DNA of 64,000 bases, from assembly GCF_032193765.1 (NCBI RefSeq), contig NZ_JAVBIJ010000001.1, positions 248,001 to 312,000 of the forward strand. Reading direction: 5' to 3'. A model generated the notes under the pieces. That model ran no database searches, was not told the origin of the DNA, and worked only from the letters and a program-made list of their open reading frames with translations. Position 1 is the first letter of the stretch; each line of letters opens with the position of its first letter. Below are positions 32,765 through 41,247 of the stretch, piece by piece. Both the position numbers and the translations under genes were made by a program. Source of the stretch: Rhodoferax potami (GTDB taxonomy: Bacteria; Pseudomonadota; Gammaproteobacteria; Burkholderiales; Burkholderiaceae_C).

Positions 32765-33478
32765 ATGACGGCCTCATTTACCATTTCCCAAGTTGAAGGT
32801 TTCAAGCGCGAAGCCAAGCGGCTACATCGCGACACCCATATTTCTCATAGCCAAGCGTTGGATCAGATAGCAAGTGCCAATGGCTACAGCAATTGGTCAC
32901 TGCTTGCGAAGCACAGCGATGCGCACGACGCAGCAAAAACGAAGAGTGCGCGTCCGCCGTTCCAGTTTGTCCGCACGCCGGAACTAATGCGCTTGGCCCT
33001 GCTCAAGGTGCCTGAGCCTCGCGGCTGGGGTCGCCCCACCAGAAGCGATCACGCTCAGCAGCAGGTCGAGGACCTTTCGTCAGCCTTCACGTCTGCGCAG
33101 AATGCAGTTCAGTTCGCAATCGACTACGTGTCCTGCCTGCTAGCAGTCCCGCGCTTTAAGCTCTACTCGGCGGCCCCGGCATACTGGGAAATGCGGTCAT
33201 GGTTGCCCTATTCCTGTCATTGGGTCGAGGATGGCAAGCATATTCTTGTGAACCGCAGCTATAAGCCGGTAGGTCAAGTGGGCAAGGACTGGGCGAACTA
33301 CGCGGAGTTTCCAAACCTTCACACGCACTTCGCAAACGATCTCCACAGGAGCTTCACTGCCCAAGGCTCGCGTGATGGGTATCTGTTCAACGACGGCTGC
33401 CTCCCGTGGCACTCCCGTGTTGATGCGGCTGCCTACTTGGATCGCCTCAGTGTCCTTAGCCAGGTATTGAGCAGCTAG
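32765..33478 (+). CDS. Hypothetical protein with N-terminal glyoxalase-related (SHSQALD) motif
   Basis: A 237-residue protein. Residues 8-50 (FKREAKRLHRDTHISHSQAL, then NGYSNWSLLAKH) match a short conserved segment found at the N-terminus of many plasmid and island proteins and labelled glyoxalase-related in domain lists. The rest (about residues 65-237) contains Trp- and Tyr-rich blocks and LHTHFANDLHRSF, with no fold I can name. AAGGAG 8 bases before ATG 32765 fixes the start. It stands alone behind its own promoter. A role in island biology or defence is possible but not shown. Confidence 0.6.
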   Translation: MTASFTISQVEGFKREAKRLHRDTHISHSQALDQIASANGYSNWSLLAKHSDAHDAAKTKSARPPFQFVRTPELMRLALLKVPEPRGWGRPTRSDHAQQQVEDLSSAFTSAQNAVQFAIDYVSCLLAVPRFKLYSAAPAYWEMRSWLPYSCHWVEDGKHILVNRSYKPVGQVGKDWANYAEFPNLHTHFANDLHRSFTAQGSRDGYLFNDGCLPWHSRVDAAAYLDRLSVLSQVLSS

Positions 33479-33497
33479 AACTGAATGTATCGATCAC

Positions 33498-33738
33498 CTG
33501 TGTTGGTTAATCTCACCAACACAGAGTTGGACTCCCAAATGGACGCGTTGCACGCGTCAGCACAGCCATATGTTAACTATCGACAAGTGCGTGTTATCGA
33601 TAGTTAACAAGTAACGCTTGATCGAAGCCAGTTGAGTCCCTCAGTTAGCTTAAGTCCGGGTAAAGCTGAGCGGAGTAATTCAAAACAAGGACCTGAACAG
33701 TAAAAGCGGCCAGGAGTGGTATAGCGATTTCATCGCTA
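33498..33738. promoter_or_regulatory. Cluster of four perfect inverted repeats before the SIR2 gene
   Basis: In order: CTGTGTTGGT / ACCAACACAG (33498-33524, 10-bp arms, 7-base loop); GACGCGT / ACGCGTC (33542-33558, 7-bp arms); GTTAACTATCGA / TCGATAGTTAAC (33572-33608, 12-bp arms, 13-base loop); TAGCGAT / ATCGCTA (33722-33738, 7-bp arms, TTC loop). None has a T tract. The region 33479-33807 has no gene. The elements could be operators, recombination sites or a structured RNA. Confidence 0.6.
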
Positions 33739-33807
33739 GTACTGTCCTGTCAAAGCTGAAAAAAAGTTGTCCGGTATGGTTCAATGTCTCTTAAGAAGGA
33801 GGAGAGG

Positions 33808-35235
33808 ATGCCTAATTACGTACAGTACCAGCAAGAGATCAAAGATGACATCGCTGAAACCCTGCAGAGATTCCAATGTCAGCCCATTCTGTTCATTGGT
33901 AGCGGCTTCTCACTGCGGTATGCCAGCGGGCCAAACTGGGAGGCGCTGCTTACCCAACTTGCTCAGGCTTGCCCGACCATCGAGAAAGAATTTGCGTACT
34001 TTAAACAGAAGTACGACAGCGATCTCACCAAGGTAGGTTCGCACTTTGCGAACGAGTATTTCGAATGGGCATGGAGCAAGGAGGGGAAAAAGCAGTTCCC
34101 TGCCGAGCTTTTTGGGACCGATATCCCTCGGGACACGTACATCAAGTACAAGGCGGCTGAACTGCTAAAGCACTTGACAACTGAGGGAGCACATAAGGCT
34201 CTCCAAGGTGAGCTTGAAGCGCTCAAGGAGCTTGGGCCTCATGCCGTGATTACGACAAACTACGACGCGCTGCTGGAGCCACTGTTTCCCCAGTACGAGG
34301 TCATCGTCGGCCAGCGCGTCTTCCGGCAGTCGGCCTTGGTTGTAGGCGAGATTTTCAAGATACACGGGTCAGTCGCTGAGCCAGAGTCGATGATCCTCAC
34401 TAGGGAAGACTACGACGCGTTTGACCAGGATAAGAAATATCTTAGCGCGAAGTTACTAACCTACTTTGCGGAGCATCCTTTGCTTTTCATCGGATACAGC
34501 GCGACCGATCAAAACATCAAGAATATTCTGTATGACATGAGCAGGATGTTTACTCCCACCAGTACTCTAATTCGTAACATATACATACTCCAGTGGGACA
34601 ACACAATCACTGAGCACTCCATGCCTGCCAAGGAGCAGGTTTTGGAAGTAGGGGACGGCATAAATGTTCGAATTAAGAGCATCTCAGCCAATGACTTTCG
34701 GTGGGTCTATGAAGCGTTCAGTGTCGGCGGCACAATGGAAAAAGTAGACCTAAAGGCACTTAGGGCTCTCGCAAACCGGATGCACAACCTCATACGTACG
34801 GATATTCCGACTAAAAACGTGCAGGTCAATTACGAGGCACTTGAACACGCGATCTCAAACGAAGAAACCTTCGGAAAGCTGTTTGGTGTGACAAACCTTG
34901 GAGACCCAGCTGCAGCGAATGCTAACCATCCTTACTTGGCGAGTCAGCTCGCGGAACAGGTCGGCGTTGCTCACTGGTATCACGTAAACCAGTTGATAGA
35001 CCAAGTAAAAGCGGCCACCGGATTCGACATGAAGGCTTTCGATAACATCTACCACGTTCATATTAAGACAGGACAGGCTGCTAATAGTCGCACGCGCAAG
35101 TACTCAGATGCAGCAGTGGCTCTACTGAAGAAAGTGCTTAATGGCGCGAACTACGAAATTCCGAAGAACGTCGTAGATGCCCAGCATCAGCCCCCCGCAA
35201 AGGCAAAGGTGAAGACAGAGCCTGCTAAGAAATAG
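33808..35235 (+). CDS. SIR2-domain protein, candidate NADase defence effector
   Basis: A 475-residue protein. The N-terminal 270 residues are a SIR2-type Rossmann domain: PILFIGSGFSLRYASG, HAVITTNYDALLEPLF (Asn/Asp NAD-binding), EIFKIHGSV (catalytic-type His), and HPLLFIGYSATDQNIKNIL. The C-terminal 200 residues are helical without a known domain. SIR2 proteins in defence islands typically deplete NAD+ on phage infection. The long, purine-rich AAGGAGGAGAGG directly before ATG 33808 selects this start over ATG 33784. It is a single-gene unit; no adjacent helicase, Ago or second SIR2 partner was seen. Base composition is lower in GC than the chromosome. Confidence 0.8.
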   Translation: MPNYVQYQQEIKDDIAETLQRFQCQPILFIGSGFSLRYASGPNWEALLTQLAQACPTIEKEFAYFKQKYDSDLTKVGSHFANEYFEWAWSKEGKKQFPAELFGTDIPRDTYIKYKAAELLKHLTTEGAHKALQGELEALKELGPHAVITTNYDALLEPLFPQYEVIVGQRVFRQSALVVGEIFKIHGSVAEPESMILTREDYDAFDQDKKYLSAKLLTYFAEHPLLFIGYSATDQNIKNILYDMSRMFTPTSTLIRNIYILQWDNTITEHSMPAKEQVLEVGDGINVRIKSISANDFRWVYEAFSVGGTMEKVDLKALRALANRMHNLIRTDIPTKNVQVNYEALEHAISNEETFGKLFGVTNLGDPAAANANHPYLASQLAEQVGVAHWYHVNQLIDQVKAATGFDMKAFDNIYHVHIKTGQAANSRTRKYSDAAVALLKKVLNGANYEIPKNVVDAQHQPPAKAKVKTEPAKK

Positions 35236-35666
35236 AACTCGAGGCTACCGGGGCTTTTGCTTTACGGCCCAGCCTATCACAATGGTGAGGAAAGTATCAG
35301 AACATTACTCTACCCGGTAGCTGACTTGGTTACTCGAACACACCTGCCAACATTGTTGTAACTCGCCCGTCCTTGGCATCGCTGCGTCGTTATAACTGCG
35401 GCTTAGAGGTGGCGATATTACAAATATGACCGAGTTTGAACTGTAGTACTCCATAAGACTTGCGGAAAAGCGAATTTTTAATGAGAAGCTCTGGTATGTG
35501 CTGCGAGGTTTCATATACCCTTGACTCAGCTTTCGTCTGAACCATTGTCAGTGATAGTTTACGAGAGGTGATAGTAGCTATGAAAACTTGCAGTTTTGTT
35601 GAAAAATTTCGTCACTGGCGAAGGCTAGTTCAATATAGATGTGCTCTTTGAAAAATTATTCAAATT
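35236..35666. other. 431-base AT-rich gap with a possible 23-residue leader ORF
   Basis: No gene of normal size is supported. A short frame at 35580-35651 encodes 23 residues (MKTCSFVEKF...), preceded by GAGAGGTGAT at good spacing, and ends 15 bases before the next gene. It could be a leader peptide or chance. The promoter for the membrane protein gene must lie here. Confidence 0.3.
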
Positions 35667-36239
35667 ATGGGCTTCGCGCGTAACACATTAATTGTAGTTT
35701 CTACTTTCTTTTTTGCTATATCTTTAATTAGGCTATCCGATAAATTCATTGAGCCTTTGCTGGCTGCTCTCCTCGGAGTATGCATATCTTTTATCTTCGA
35801 AAGCTTAGCAACTAAGTTTTTGATTTTAAGAAAGTATTCACCAAAGACACTTTTGCACGAGGGAGCACACTATTTTGCTGCGAAGGCCTTTCGCCTTAAG
35901 CCAGAGTTCATTCTGGGTGCTCCATATGTCAAGCTTGGGGTAATGCCGGTCACAAAATACCAACAATCTTTAGTATCACTCGCTCCGATTTTGGTTTGGT
36001 GGCTTGGGCTTCTCTTTGCCATCGGGATGAACTTTGCTAATTATCCATATCAGTTAATCGGTATTGCTATGCTGTGGCCACTCACCGACATTGGATGCCC
36101 CAGCAATTACCCCAGTGAAGGTTCGGACTGGGACCTAGCATGCCGTTATGGCTCTTCCTGTTTGAATCACGTATTGATTGGATTTGGTATTGCAATTCAG
36201 ATGCTTGGAGCTTTTTATATTGCATCGCGATGTGGATAG
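35667..36239 (+). CDS. Membrane protein with HEGAH metallopeptidase-like motif
   Basis: A 190-residue integral membrane protein with about five predicted helices. LLHEGAHYFAAKAF near residue 63 has the HExxH spacing of M50-type intramembrane zinc peptidases, and a second Asp-containing block (PLTDIGCPSNYPSEGSDWD) at the C-terminal side could supply the third ligand. M50-like proteins cleave or regulate membrane substrates. It could equally be a DUF3267-like protein of unknown function. The gene is strikingly AT-rich compared with everything else in the window, a sign of separate acquisition. It has no close neighbour on its strand. Confidence 0.5.
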   Translation: MGFARNTLIVVSTFFFAISLIRLSDKFIEPLLAALLGVCISFIFESLATKFLILRKYSPKTLLHEGAHYFAAKAFRLKPEFILGAPYVKLGVMPVTKYQQSLVSLAPILVWWLGLLFAIGMNFANYPYQLIGIAMLWPLTDIGCPSNYPSEGSDWDLACRYGSSCLNHVLIGFGIAIQMLGAFYIASRCG

Positions 36240-36404
36240 GTGTTGCCGTTTGTGTAGTAATCTGAAGAATAGATCACATACGAAATGTATTTGCCCAAAC
36301 TACTACTAGTTGGCCTTCCTCATTGTTTTAAAATATCTGACTTACCCCATCATCGAGTACTAAACAGTTAGGCATTTGCCTAGGAAAAGCTATCGCATCA
36401 CATT

Positions 36405-37349
36405 TCAAAGCAAACTTGGTGTCTTCCTGCGCGACAACGGCCTGATGTACTTCGCCAGTGTCGCACTCGACCGATGCCCTGTCTGCTCCATGATGACGTG
36501 GGCTGATACCCCCGCACTCGCCGCCTCGGTGCAATACCCAGCCCGCAAGCTATGCCCCGCTATTGACTTCGCGGCCTCTTCGCTCTTGGTATAGCTTGTT
36601 GCTGCCTTCAGTACCAGGGCTACTGACTGCGCCGTAAGTCCCCTGCTTGTAACAATGTGGTCATGCCGGTTGATTGCGCGGAATACCGGCCCGTTTTCAA
36701 TCCCGCTGAGCACCAGCCATTTCTCCAATGCCTTGACAGGACAGCGCGAAGACTTGGCGCACGGTATGAACACCGTGTGCCCTTTCTCTTGCTGGGTCTT
36801 GGTGCGCCGTATGTGGACCTCTACTCCATGGTCGAAGGTTGTGATGTCCTCACGACGGATACTCACCAGCTCGGATCGCCGGAATGCGCCAGCAAAGCCT
36901 ACAAGGATCAGTGCCGTATCTCGGGCGGCCTTCATCGGCTTTTGCTTCTCCGCCGTCAGCACCAACTCGATGATGTCGTCTTTGACCAGTGCTGTGACTC
37001 GTCGCTGGGCCGTTCCCTTTGTGCGGCGGATGCCCTGCATGGTGCGTTTTACTAGAGAGCCCATTGCAGGCGATTGGAGCCCGGCCTCAACGTGAGCACG
37101 GTGTATGGCGATTACCCTGTGCTGCAAGGTGGCTACCGCCAATGAATCCGCGAAGCTGGCAAGGTATTCGGCCAGTTGCACCTCCGTTGTCGGGATAGCG
37201 CCACCATGTGTGCGGAAATGGGCCAGATCTGCCTTGTAGCTTCGGTGCGTGTTGTCTGCCAACGCCGCCTGGGTGTAGCGGTTGACCTGGGCAGAAGGAA
37301 GTACGACGTTCTCAATGGGCCGATTGCTCTGATGTTTCCGTATATTCAT
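36405..37349 (-). CDS. Second tyrosine recombinase
   Basis: A 314-residue site-specific recombinase. The core-binding domain covers residues 20-110 (ALADNTHRSYKADLAHFRTH). The catalytic domain has FAGAFRRSELVSI (first Arg), HSLRAGYCTEAA (H-x-x-R), and TGHRSSATLAKYIR with the nucleophile Tyr. ATG 37349 was chosen because a terminator occupies 37394-37426, inside the longer frame that starts at 37412. The C-terminus (PLSRRKTPSLL) is not the usual RRG-type tail and may be altered. It belongs to a leftward group with the genes at 37479 and 40346, separate from the P4-type integrase. Confidence 0.88.
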   Translation of the reverse strand: MNIRKHQSNRPIENVVLPSAQVNRYTQAALADNTHRSYKADLAHFRTHGGAIPTTEVQLAEYLASFADSLAVATLQHRVIAIHRAHVEAGLQSPAMGSLVKRTMQGIRRTKGTAQRRVTALVKDDIIELVLTAEKQKPMKAARDTALILVGFAGAFRRSELVSIRREDITTFDHGVEVHIRRTKTQQEKGHTVFIPCAKSSRCPVKALEKWLVLSGIENGPVFRAINRHDHIVTSRGLTAQSVALVLKAATSYTKSEEAAKSIAGHSLRAGYCTEAASAGVSAHVIMEQTGHRSSATLAKYIRPLSRRKTPSLL

Positions 37350-37393
37350 TTTGGTTTCGATAATGGTGCCGTATCGTTGCCAAATGGCAGCGA

Positions 37394-37426
37394 CAAAAAA
37401 GCCGTGCAACACGAATGCGGCACGGC
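37394..37426 (-). terminator. Intrinsic terminator between the 37479 gene and the recombinase
   Basis: On the minus strand GCCGTGC (37426-37420) pairs with GCACGGC (37407-37401) around a 12-base loop, followed by TTTTTTTG. It lies 53 bases past the 37479 stop and 45 bases before the recombinase start. Confidence 0.8.
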
Positions 37427-37478
37427 TGATGGCGGGGTGAAGAATGATGCTGGCGACTTTGCTGTGAAGCGCTCTGCC

Positions 37479-37853
37479 TCAGAAGGTGACCATTGGGGCC
37501 TTCTTGGGCTGGGGTGGGTGGTAGTCGGCGGTGTAGTGCCTGCATGCGTGAGCAAGGCTGAGCAGGGCGGCGGCGGCATCGGCACTCTCGGCGATATGCC
37601 AGCCGAGGGCTTCTATCGTGCAGCCCGAGATTTCACTGCCCACCTCGGGCGACGCGTGAGCCAAGATCGTACCCACGGCGGAAAGGCCTAGGTTGATGGT
37701 GTTCATGACGGTTTCGGCCTTGTCAGCCAGCTCAAGCAGCAAATCTGCGTCGGTGGCTTCGTAGTCGATTCGGTGATCCTGAGTGATTGGCAGCAGAGGC
37801 AATTGCAGCAGCAGTTCTCGCATGGGCCGCATGGACGATTGTTCCGTTGCCAT
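37479..37853 (-). CDS. Hypothetical island protein, separated from its operon partner by IS66
   Basis: A 124-residue helical protein beginning MATEQSSMRPMRELLLQ; the middle is Ala/Leu-rich (LLLELADKAETVMNTINLGLSAVG) and the tail is Pro/Lys-rich. No family is recognised. ATG 37853 is only 5 bases from the left target-site copy of the IS66 element. Without the element its start would be 2 bases after the stop of the gene at 40346, so both were one operon. A terminator follows at 37394. Confidence 0.6.
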   Translation of the reverse strand: MATEQSSMRPMRELLLQLPLLPITQDHRIDYEATDADLLLELADKAETVMNTINLGLSAVGTILAHASPEVGSEISGCTIEALGWHIAESADAAAALLSLAHACRHYTADYHPPQPKKAPMVTF

Positions 37854-37945
37854 GGTCAGTAATCCGTAAGCGGCCAGCGAAGTCACCTTGTTGACCGACC
37901 CTCGACCTTGCAACATTGCGTCCACAACAATTGATCGTGGACACA

Positions 37946-38332
37946 ATGCTCAAAGACTCAGACACCCCGAGGTACGCCGTGCGCCGTACCAAGCGAACCT
38001 ATTCAGCAGATACCAAAGCCGCGTTGCTTGCCGCGTGCAGGGCGCCGGGCGCGTCCATCGCAGCGGTCGCCAGCGCGCATAGCATGAACGCCAATGTGTT
38101 GCACCGCTGGCTGAAGGAGCAAGCACAGCCGGACGCTCACGCCGAAGCCCTTCCGTCAGAGCCGATAGACATGCCAGCATTTATCCCGGTGCCCCTGCTC
38201 ACGCAAACGGCAGAGCCCGTGGAGCGCACGATTCGTGTGGAGGTCCGCAAAGGTAGTTTGAGCATGACCGTCACTTGGCCCATGTCTGCTGCCCATGAAT
38301 TTGCCGGCTGGTCGGGCGCCCTTCTCAAGTGA
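37946..38332 (+). CDS. tnpA: IS66 accessory protein TnpA
   Basis: A 128-residue IS66 OrfA/TnpA with an N-terminal HTH (RTYSADTKAALLAACRAPGA, NANVLHRWLKEQ). ATG 37946 is chosen over an upstream in-frame ATG because the family begins here. Its stop overlaps the tnpB start (GTGA), as usual for IS66. Confidence 0.9.
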   Translation: MLKDSDTPRYAVRRTKRTYSADTKAALLAACRAPGASIAAVASAHSMNANVLHRWLKEQAQPDAHAEALPSEPIDMPAFIPVPLLTQTAEPVERTIRVEVRKGSLSMTVTWPMSAAHEFAGWSGALLK

Positions 38333-38664
38333 TCCGCATCGACTTCGCCTGGTTGGCAGTCCAACCACTGGACATGCGTGCGGGTACGGATACGGCGCTG
38401 GGGCGAGTCGTGCAGGTGTTTGGCGCTGCCCACCCGCACCATGCCTACCTATTTGCGAACAGCCGTGCCAACCGCATGAAGGTTCTGGTACATGACGGCA
38501 TTGGCATCTGGCTGGCCGCGCGTCGGCTCCATCAAGGCAAATTTGTCTGGCCCACACCGGGCGTCGGTCGGCACCAGCAACTCAGCAATGAACAGCTCCA
38601 AGCGCTGGTATTGGGACTTCCCTGGCAGCGCATTGGAAGCGCAGGAATCATCACCGTCGTCTGA
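38329..38664 (+). CDS. tnpB: IS66 accessory protein TnpB
   Basis: A 111-residue IS66 Orf2/TnpB; the family signature is visible in NRMKVLVHDGIGIWLAARRL and GKFVWPTPG. The GTG start overlaps the tnpA stop. This is the short accessory protein of IS66, not the RuvC-like TnpB of IS200/IS605. Confidence 0.92.
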   Translation: MIRIDFAWLAVQPLDMRAGTDTALGRVVQVFGAAHPHHAYLFANSRANRMKVLVHDGIGIWLAARRLHQGKFVWPTPGVGRHQQLSNEQLQALVLGLPWQRIGSAGIITVV

Positions 38665-38774
38665 GGGGTGGGCGTGTACGCCAATGGTTTGCCAATCGAG
38701 TAGCGCGCGTACTTGGCGTCCATTAGTGCATGCACCGATGGCGAAATTCTGCGCCATTTGGCACACTTCGATCC

Positions 38775-40334
38775 ATGGTTTTTACGCCCGATTCACTGCA
38801 ACAAATGAGCGCGTACGATGTGTGCAATCTGGTCAGTGGACTGATGGAAAAGGTCAGCACGCAGAGCAAAGAGCTGCTGTACCGTCAGAGCAAGATCGAC
38901 CAGCTCACGCACGAGATGGCGACCTTGAAGCGACTGCAGTTTGGTCGTAGCCGCGAACAACTCGATGCCACGCAGACCAGTCTGCTCGATGAAGCCTGCG
39001 ATGAAGACCTGGCGGCAATTGAGCAAGAACTCAAAAACCTCACGCCGACGCCCAAGCCCGATAAAGACCACCGTAGCAAGCCCAAACGTGCAGCGCTGCC
39101 GGATCACCTGCCCCGTGTAGAAATCCACCACGAACCAGACTCCACCACCTGCACTTGTGGCTGCCAGCTCAAGCGCATTGGCCAGGACGTCGCGCAAAAG
39201 CTGGACTACACGCCCGGCGTATTCACTGTTGAGCTGCATGTTCGCGGCAAATGGGCGTGTGGCCAGTGTGAAACACTGATTCAGGCGCCGGTACCGGCCC
39301 AAGTCATTGACAAAGGCATTCCAACCGCTGGCCTGTTGGCACAGGTGCTGGTGGCCAAATATGCGGATCACTTGCCGCTGTACCGGCAAGAGAAAATCTT
39401 TGGCCGCGCCGGCTTGGAGATTGCATGTTCCACGCTGGGAGCCTGGGTGGGCATGTGCGGCGTGCAATTGCAGCCGCTGGTGGATGCGTTGAAAGAGACG
39501 GTACTGAGTCACGCTGTGGTGCATGCCGATGAGACTCCGATCCCGATGCTCAAGCCCGGCAATAAGAAGACCCACAAGGCCTACTTGTGGGCATACGCTC
39601 CTGGTGCCTTTGAGCAGATACACGCCGTCGTCTACGACTTCTGCGAGACCCGCGCCGGCCAGAATGCCAGAACGTTTCTGGGGAAGTCTGATGACGATGA
39701 CCGTGGCTGGCGTGGCTCTCTGGTTTGCGACGATTACGGGGGTTATAAATCGCTGTTCACCAAAGGCGTCAAAGAAGCCGGATGCATGGCGCATGCACGC
39801 CGAAAGCTGTTTGAACTGCACGCCAATCACAGCAGTCTGATTGCCGCAGAGGGACTGAAATTCTTCGACCTACTGTATGACGTCGAACGTGACATCAAGT
39901 CATTACCAGCGGCCATTCGTCTGCAAATCCGGCAGGAAAAATCCAGGCCCATTGCCGACCTACTGCACCAGTGGCTACTGTTGCAGGCCAGCAAGGTGCC
40001 CAGTGGATCGGCCACCGCAAAAGCGATTAACTACAGCATCAAACGTTGGGAGGCGTTGACGCTGTATCTGGACGATGGGCAAGTACCCATAGATAACAAT
40101 TGGTGCGAAAACCAAATTCGCCCGGCAGCTGTCGGCAGGGGCAACTGGTTATTCGCGGGTTCCCTGCGTGCTGGTCAACGTGCGGCGGCGGTGATGAGTT
40201 TGATTCAGAGTGCCAAGCTCAATGGGCACGATCCGTACGCCTATCTGAAAGACGTACTCACACGCTTGCCCACGCAGCGGGCCAGTCAGATCGGGGAATT
40301 GCTGCCTCACAACTGGGCACCGCAGACCACGTAA
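38775..40334 (+). CDS. tnpC: IS66 transposase TnpC
   Basis: A 519-residue DDE transposase. An N-terminal leucine-zipper-like coil (QSKIDQLTHEMATLKRLQFG) is followed by a zinc finger (CTCGCQL ... CGQCE), then the catalytic core with VVHADETPIPML, CDDYGGYKSLF and NNWCENQIRPAAVGR. All expected acidic residues are present, so the element is probably active. ATG 38775 fits the conserved start. Confidence 0.93.
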   Translation: MVFTPDSLQQMSAYDVCNLVSGLMEKVSTQSKELLYRQSKIDQLTHEMATLKRLQFGRSREQLDATQTSLLDEACDEDLAAIEQELKNLTPTPKPDKDHRSKPKRAALPDHLPRVEIHHEPDSTTCTCGCQLKRIGQDVAQKLDYTPGVFTVELHVRGKWACGQCETLIQAPVPAQVIDKGIPTAGLLAQVLVAKYADHLPLYRQEKIFGRAGLEIACSTLGAWVGMCGVQLQPLVDALKETVLSHAVVHADETPIPMLKPGNKKTHKAYLWAYAPGAFEQIHAVVYDFCETRAGQNARTFLGKSDDDDRGWRGSLVCDDYGGYKSLFTKGVKEAGCMAHARRKLFELHANHSSLIAAEGLKFFDLLYDVERDIKSLPAAIRLQIRQEKSRPIADLLHQWLLLQASKVPSGSATAKAINYSIKRWEALTLYLDDGQVPIDNNWCENQIRPAAVGRGNWLFAGSLRAGQRAAAVMSLIQSAKLNGHDPYAYLKDVLTRLPTQRASQIGELLPHNWAPQTT

Positions 40335-40345
40335 ACATTGCGCCG

Positions 40346-40729
40346 TCAATGTGTGTTGACCGGTTGCTTACAGTAATCCTGCGGTCTGAGGATGGTCGTG
40401 ACCGATCTATCCCTCTCCGTGATGATCCAAATCTTGACTGGATGATCTGTGCTGCCAATATTGAATGCACTCAATACACGCGCATCGCCGAATGCGGCTT
40501 GCCAGTTGGCATCACGATCTTTCTGGCACAGTTCCTGCCAGTCCCCGGTTTGATGGCGGTTCAGCAATTGCGGCACGGAAGCGCCGTGCTTTTCAATTAG
40601 CGCCAGCGCCGCAGGGGTGGCAACCACATGGCCCAGCGAAAACAGAGCTGGCGGTTCGTCGCAAATCTGGTCGGGGCGAAGGTGGTCAAACGCGGTGCAT
40701 GGTAGTGGAGGCAGAGGCTCGGTCTTCAT
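40346..40729 (-). CDS. Small island protein whose last residues are supplied by IS66
   Basis: A 127-residue frame. The native protein is 119 residues ending LRPQDY; the insertion replaced the TGA stop so that eight IS-derived residues follow (CKQPVNTH). The block TDHPVKIWIITERDRSVTTIL matches a small protein common on plasmids and integrative elements, where its role is unknown. AAGGAATC precedes ATG 40729. In the uninterrupted state the next gene (37853) would begin 2 bases after its stop. Confidence 0.75.
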   Translation of the reverse strand: MKTEPLPPLPCTAFDHLRPDQICDEPPALFSLGHVVATPAALALIEKHGASVPQLLNRHQTGDWQELCQKDRDANWQAAFGDARVLSAFNIGSTDHPVKIWIITERDRSVTTILRPQDYCKQPVNTH

Positions 40730-40776
40730 GGCTGATTCCTTGTTGGGGTTCAGCCGCGTGAGCGCGACGCCAGAAA

Positions 40777-40811
40777 CGAAAAAGGGCTATGACGTATGCC
40801 ATAGCCCTTTT
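40777..40811. terminator. Bidirectional hairpin terminator upstream of the 40729 gene
   Basis: AAAAGGGCTATG (40780-40791) pairs with CATAGCCCTTTT (40800-40811), an 8-base loop. T tracts follow on both strands (six on the minus strand). It would stop leftward transcripts from the restriction operon before they enter the 40729 gene. Confidence 0.8.
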
Positions 40812-41247
40812 GTTTAATTGGATTGACTTTGACCGCGACTCACGCAGCACGGCCTACCGCTGCCATTGTGGTTAGCGGTGCCGCACGGTCAATGTAGCTA
40901 TTTGCAACGATGACTGTCCAGCGCGGTAAAACTTTGCAGTAGGCGCATGTCGAGATGCTTCTGTATGGCTGTGAAGCATCAATAGAGAGGAGTGCTGCAA
41001 CCGGTTGAGGCATCTGAACAATCTGCTCTTATGCCCTCAGTGCTCCTCTTGCAAGTCCTTGATTAGCTCCTGATTGGTTAGACCATCGAACTCAGTTCGT
41101 TTTAGTCTTAATTTTTCCAACATAAAGCTATTGGTTAGCTCAAATGAGTTCAGCAGCGTGTATGTTTGGGATCGTATCCTGGAGACAATTAATTTAGGCG
41201 AAATAACAATCAGGAATACTCTTCTCCGAACGCATAGTTTTATGTAA
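40812..41247. other. 436-base gap without a supported gene
   Basis: The left part has a GC-rich imperfect stem (CCGCT ... AGCGG around 40860). The right part (41040-41247) is AT-rich. A minus-strand frame there ends LKRTEFDGLTNQELIKDLQEEH and looks protein-like, but has no start of its own and overlaps the HNH 3' fragment in another frame. It may be a relic. Confidence 0.3.

Larger units (their letters stand above)
37866..40371 (+). mobile_element. Complete IS66-family insertion sequence
   Basis: 2506 bases. The left end GTAAGCGGCC... and right end ...CCGGTTGCTTAC are inverted repeats of the IS66 GTAAGC type, with a second shared TTGACC segment inside each. Both flanks carry the same 8-bp target duplication AGTAATCC (37858-37865 and 40372-40379), the IS66 size. 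It encodes TnpA, TnpB and the TnpC transposase, all intact. The insertion lies exactly between two overlapping-type operon genes. Confidence 0.95.

Noticed and set aside
32536..32835. Minus-strand ORF opposite the 32765 gene
   Set aside because: No ribosome binding site or recognisable domain; it runs across the leader hairpin and promoter of the plus-strand gene.
33498..33738. CRISPR-like array or retron ncRNA upstream of SIR2
   Set aside because: The inverted repeats all differ in sequence and spacing and no reverse transcriptase or cas gene is nearby.
38329..38664. TnpB as an OMEGA/Fanzor-type RNA-guided nuclease
   Set aside because: It is the 111-residue IS66 accessory protein, which only shares the name.
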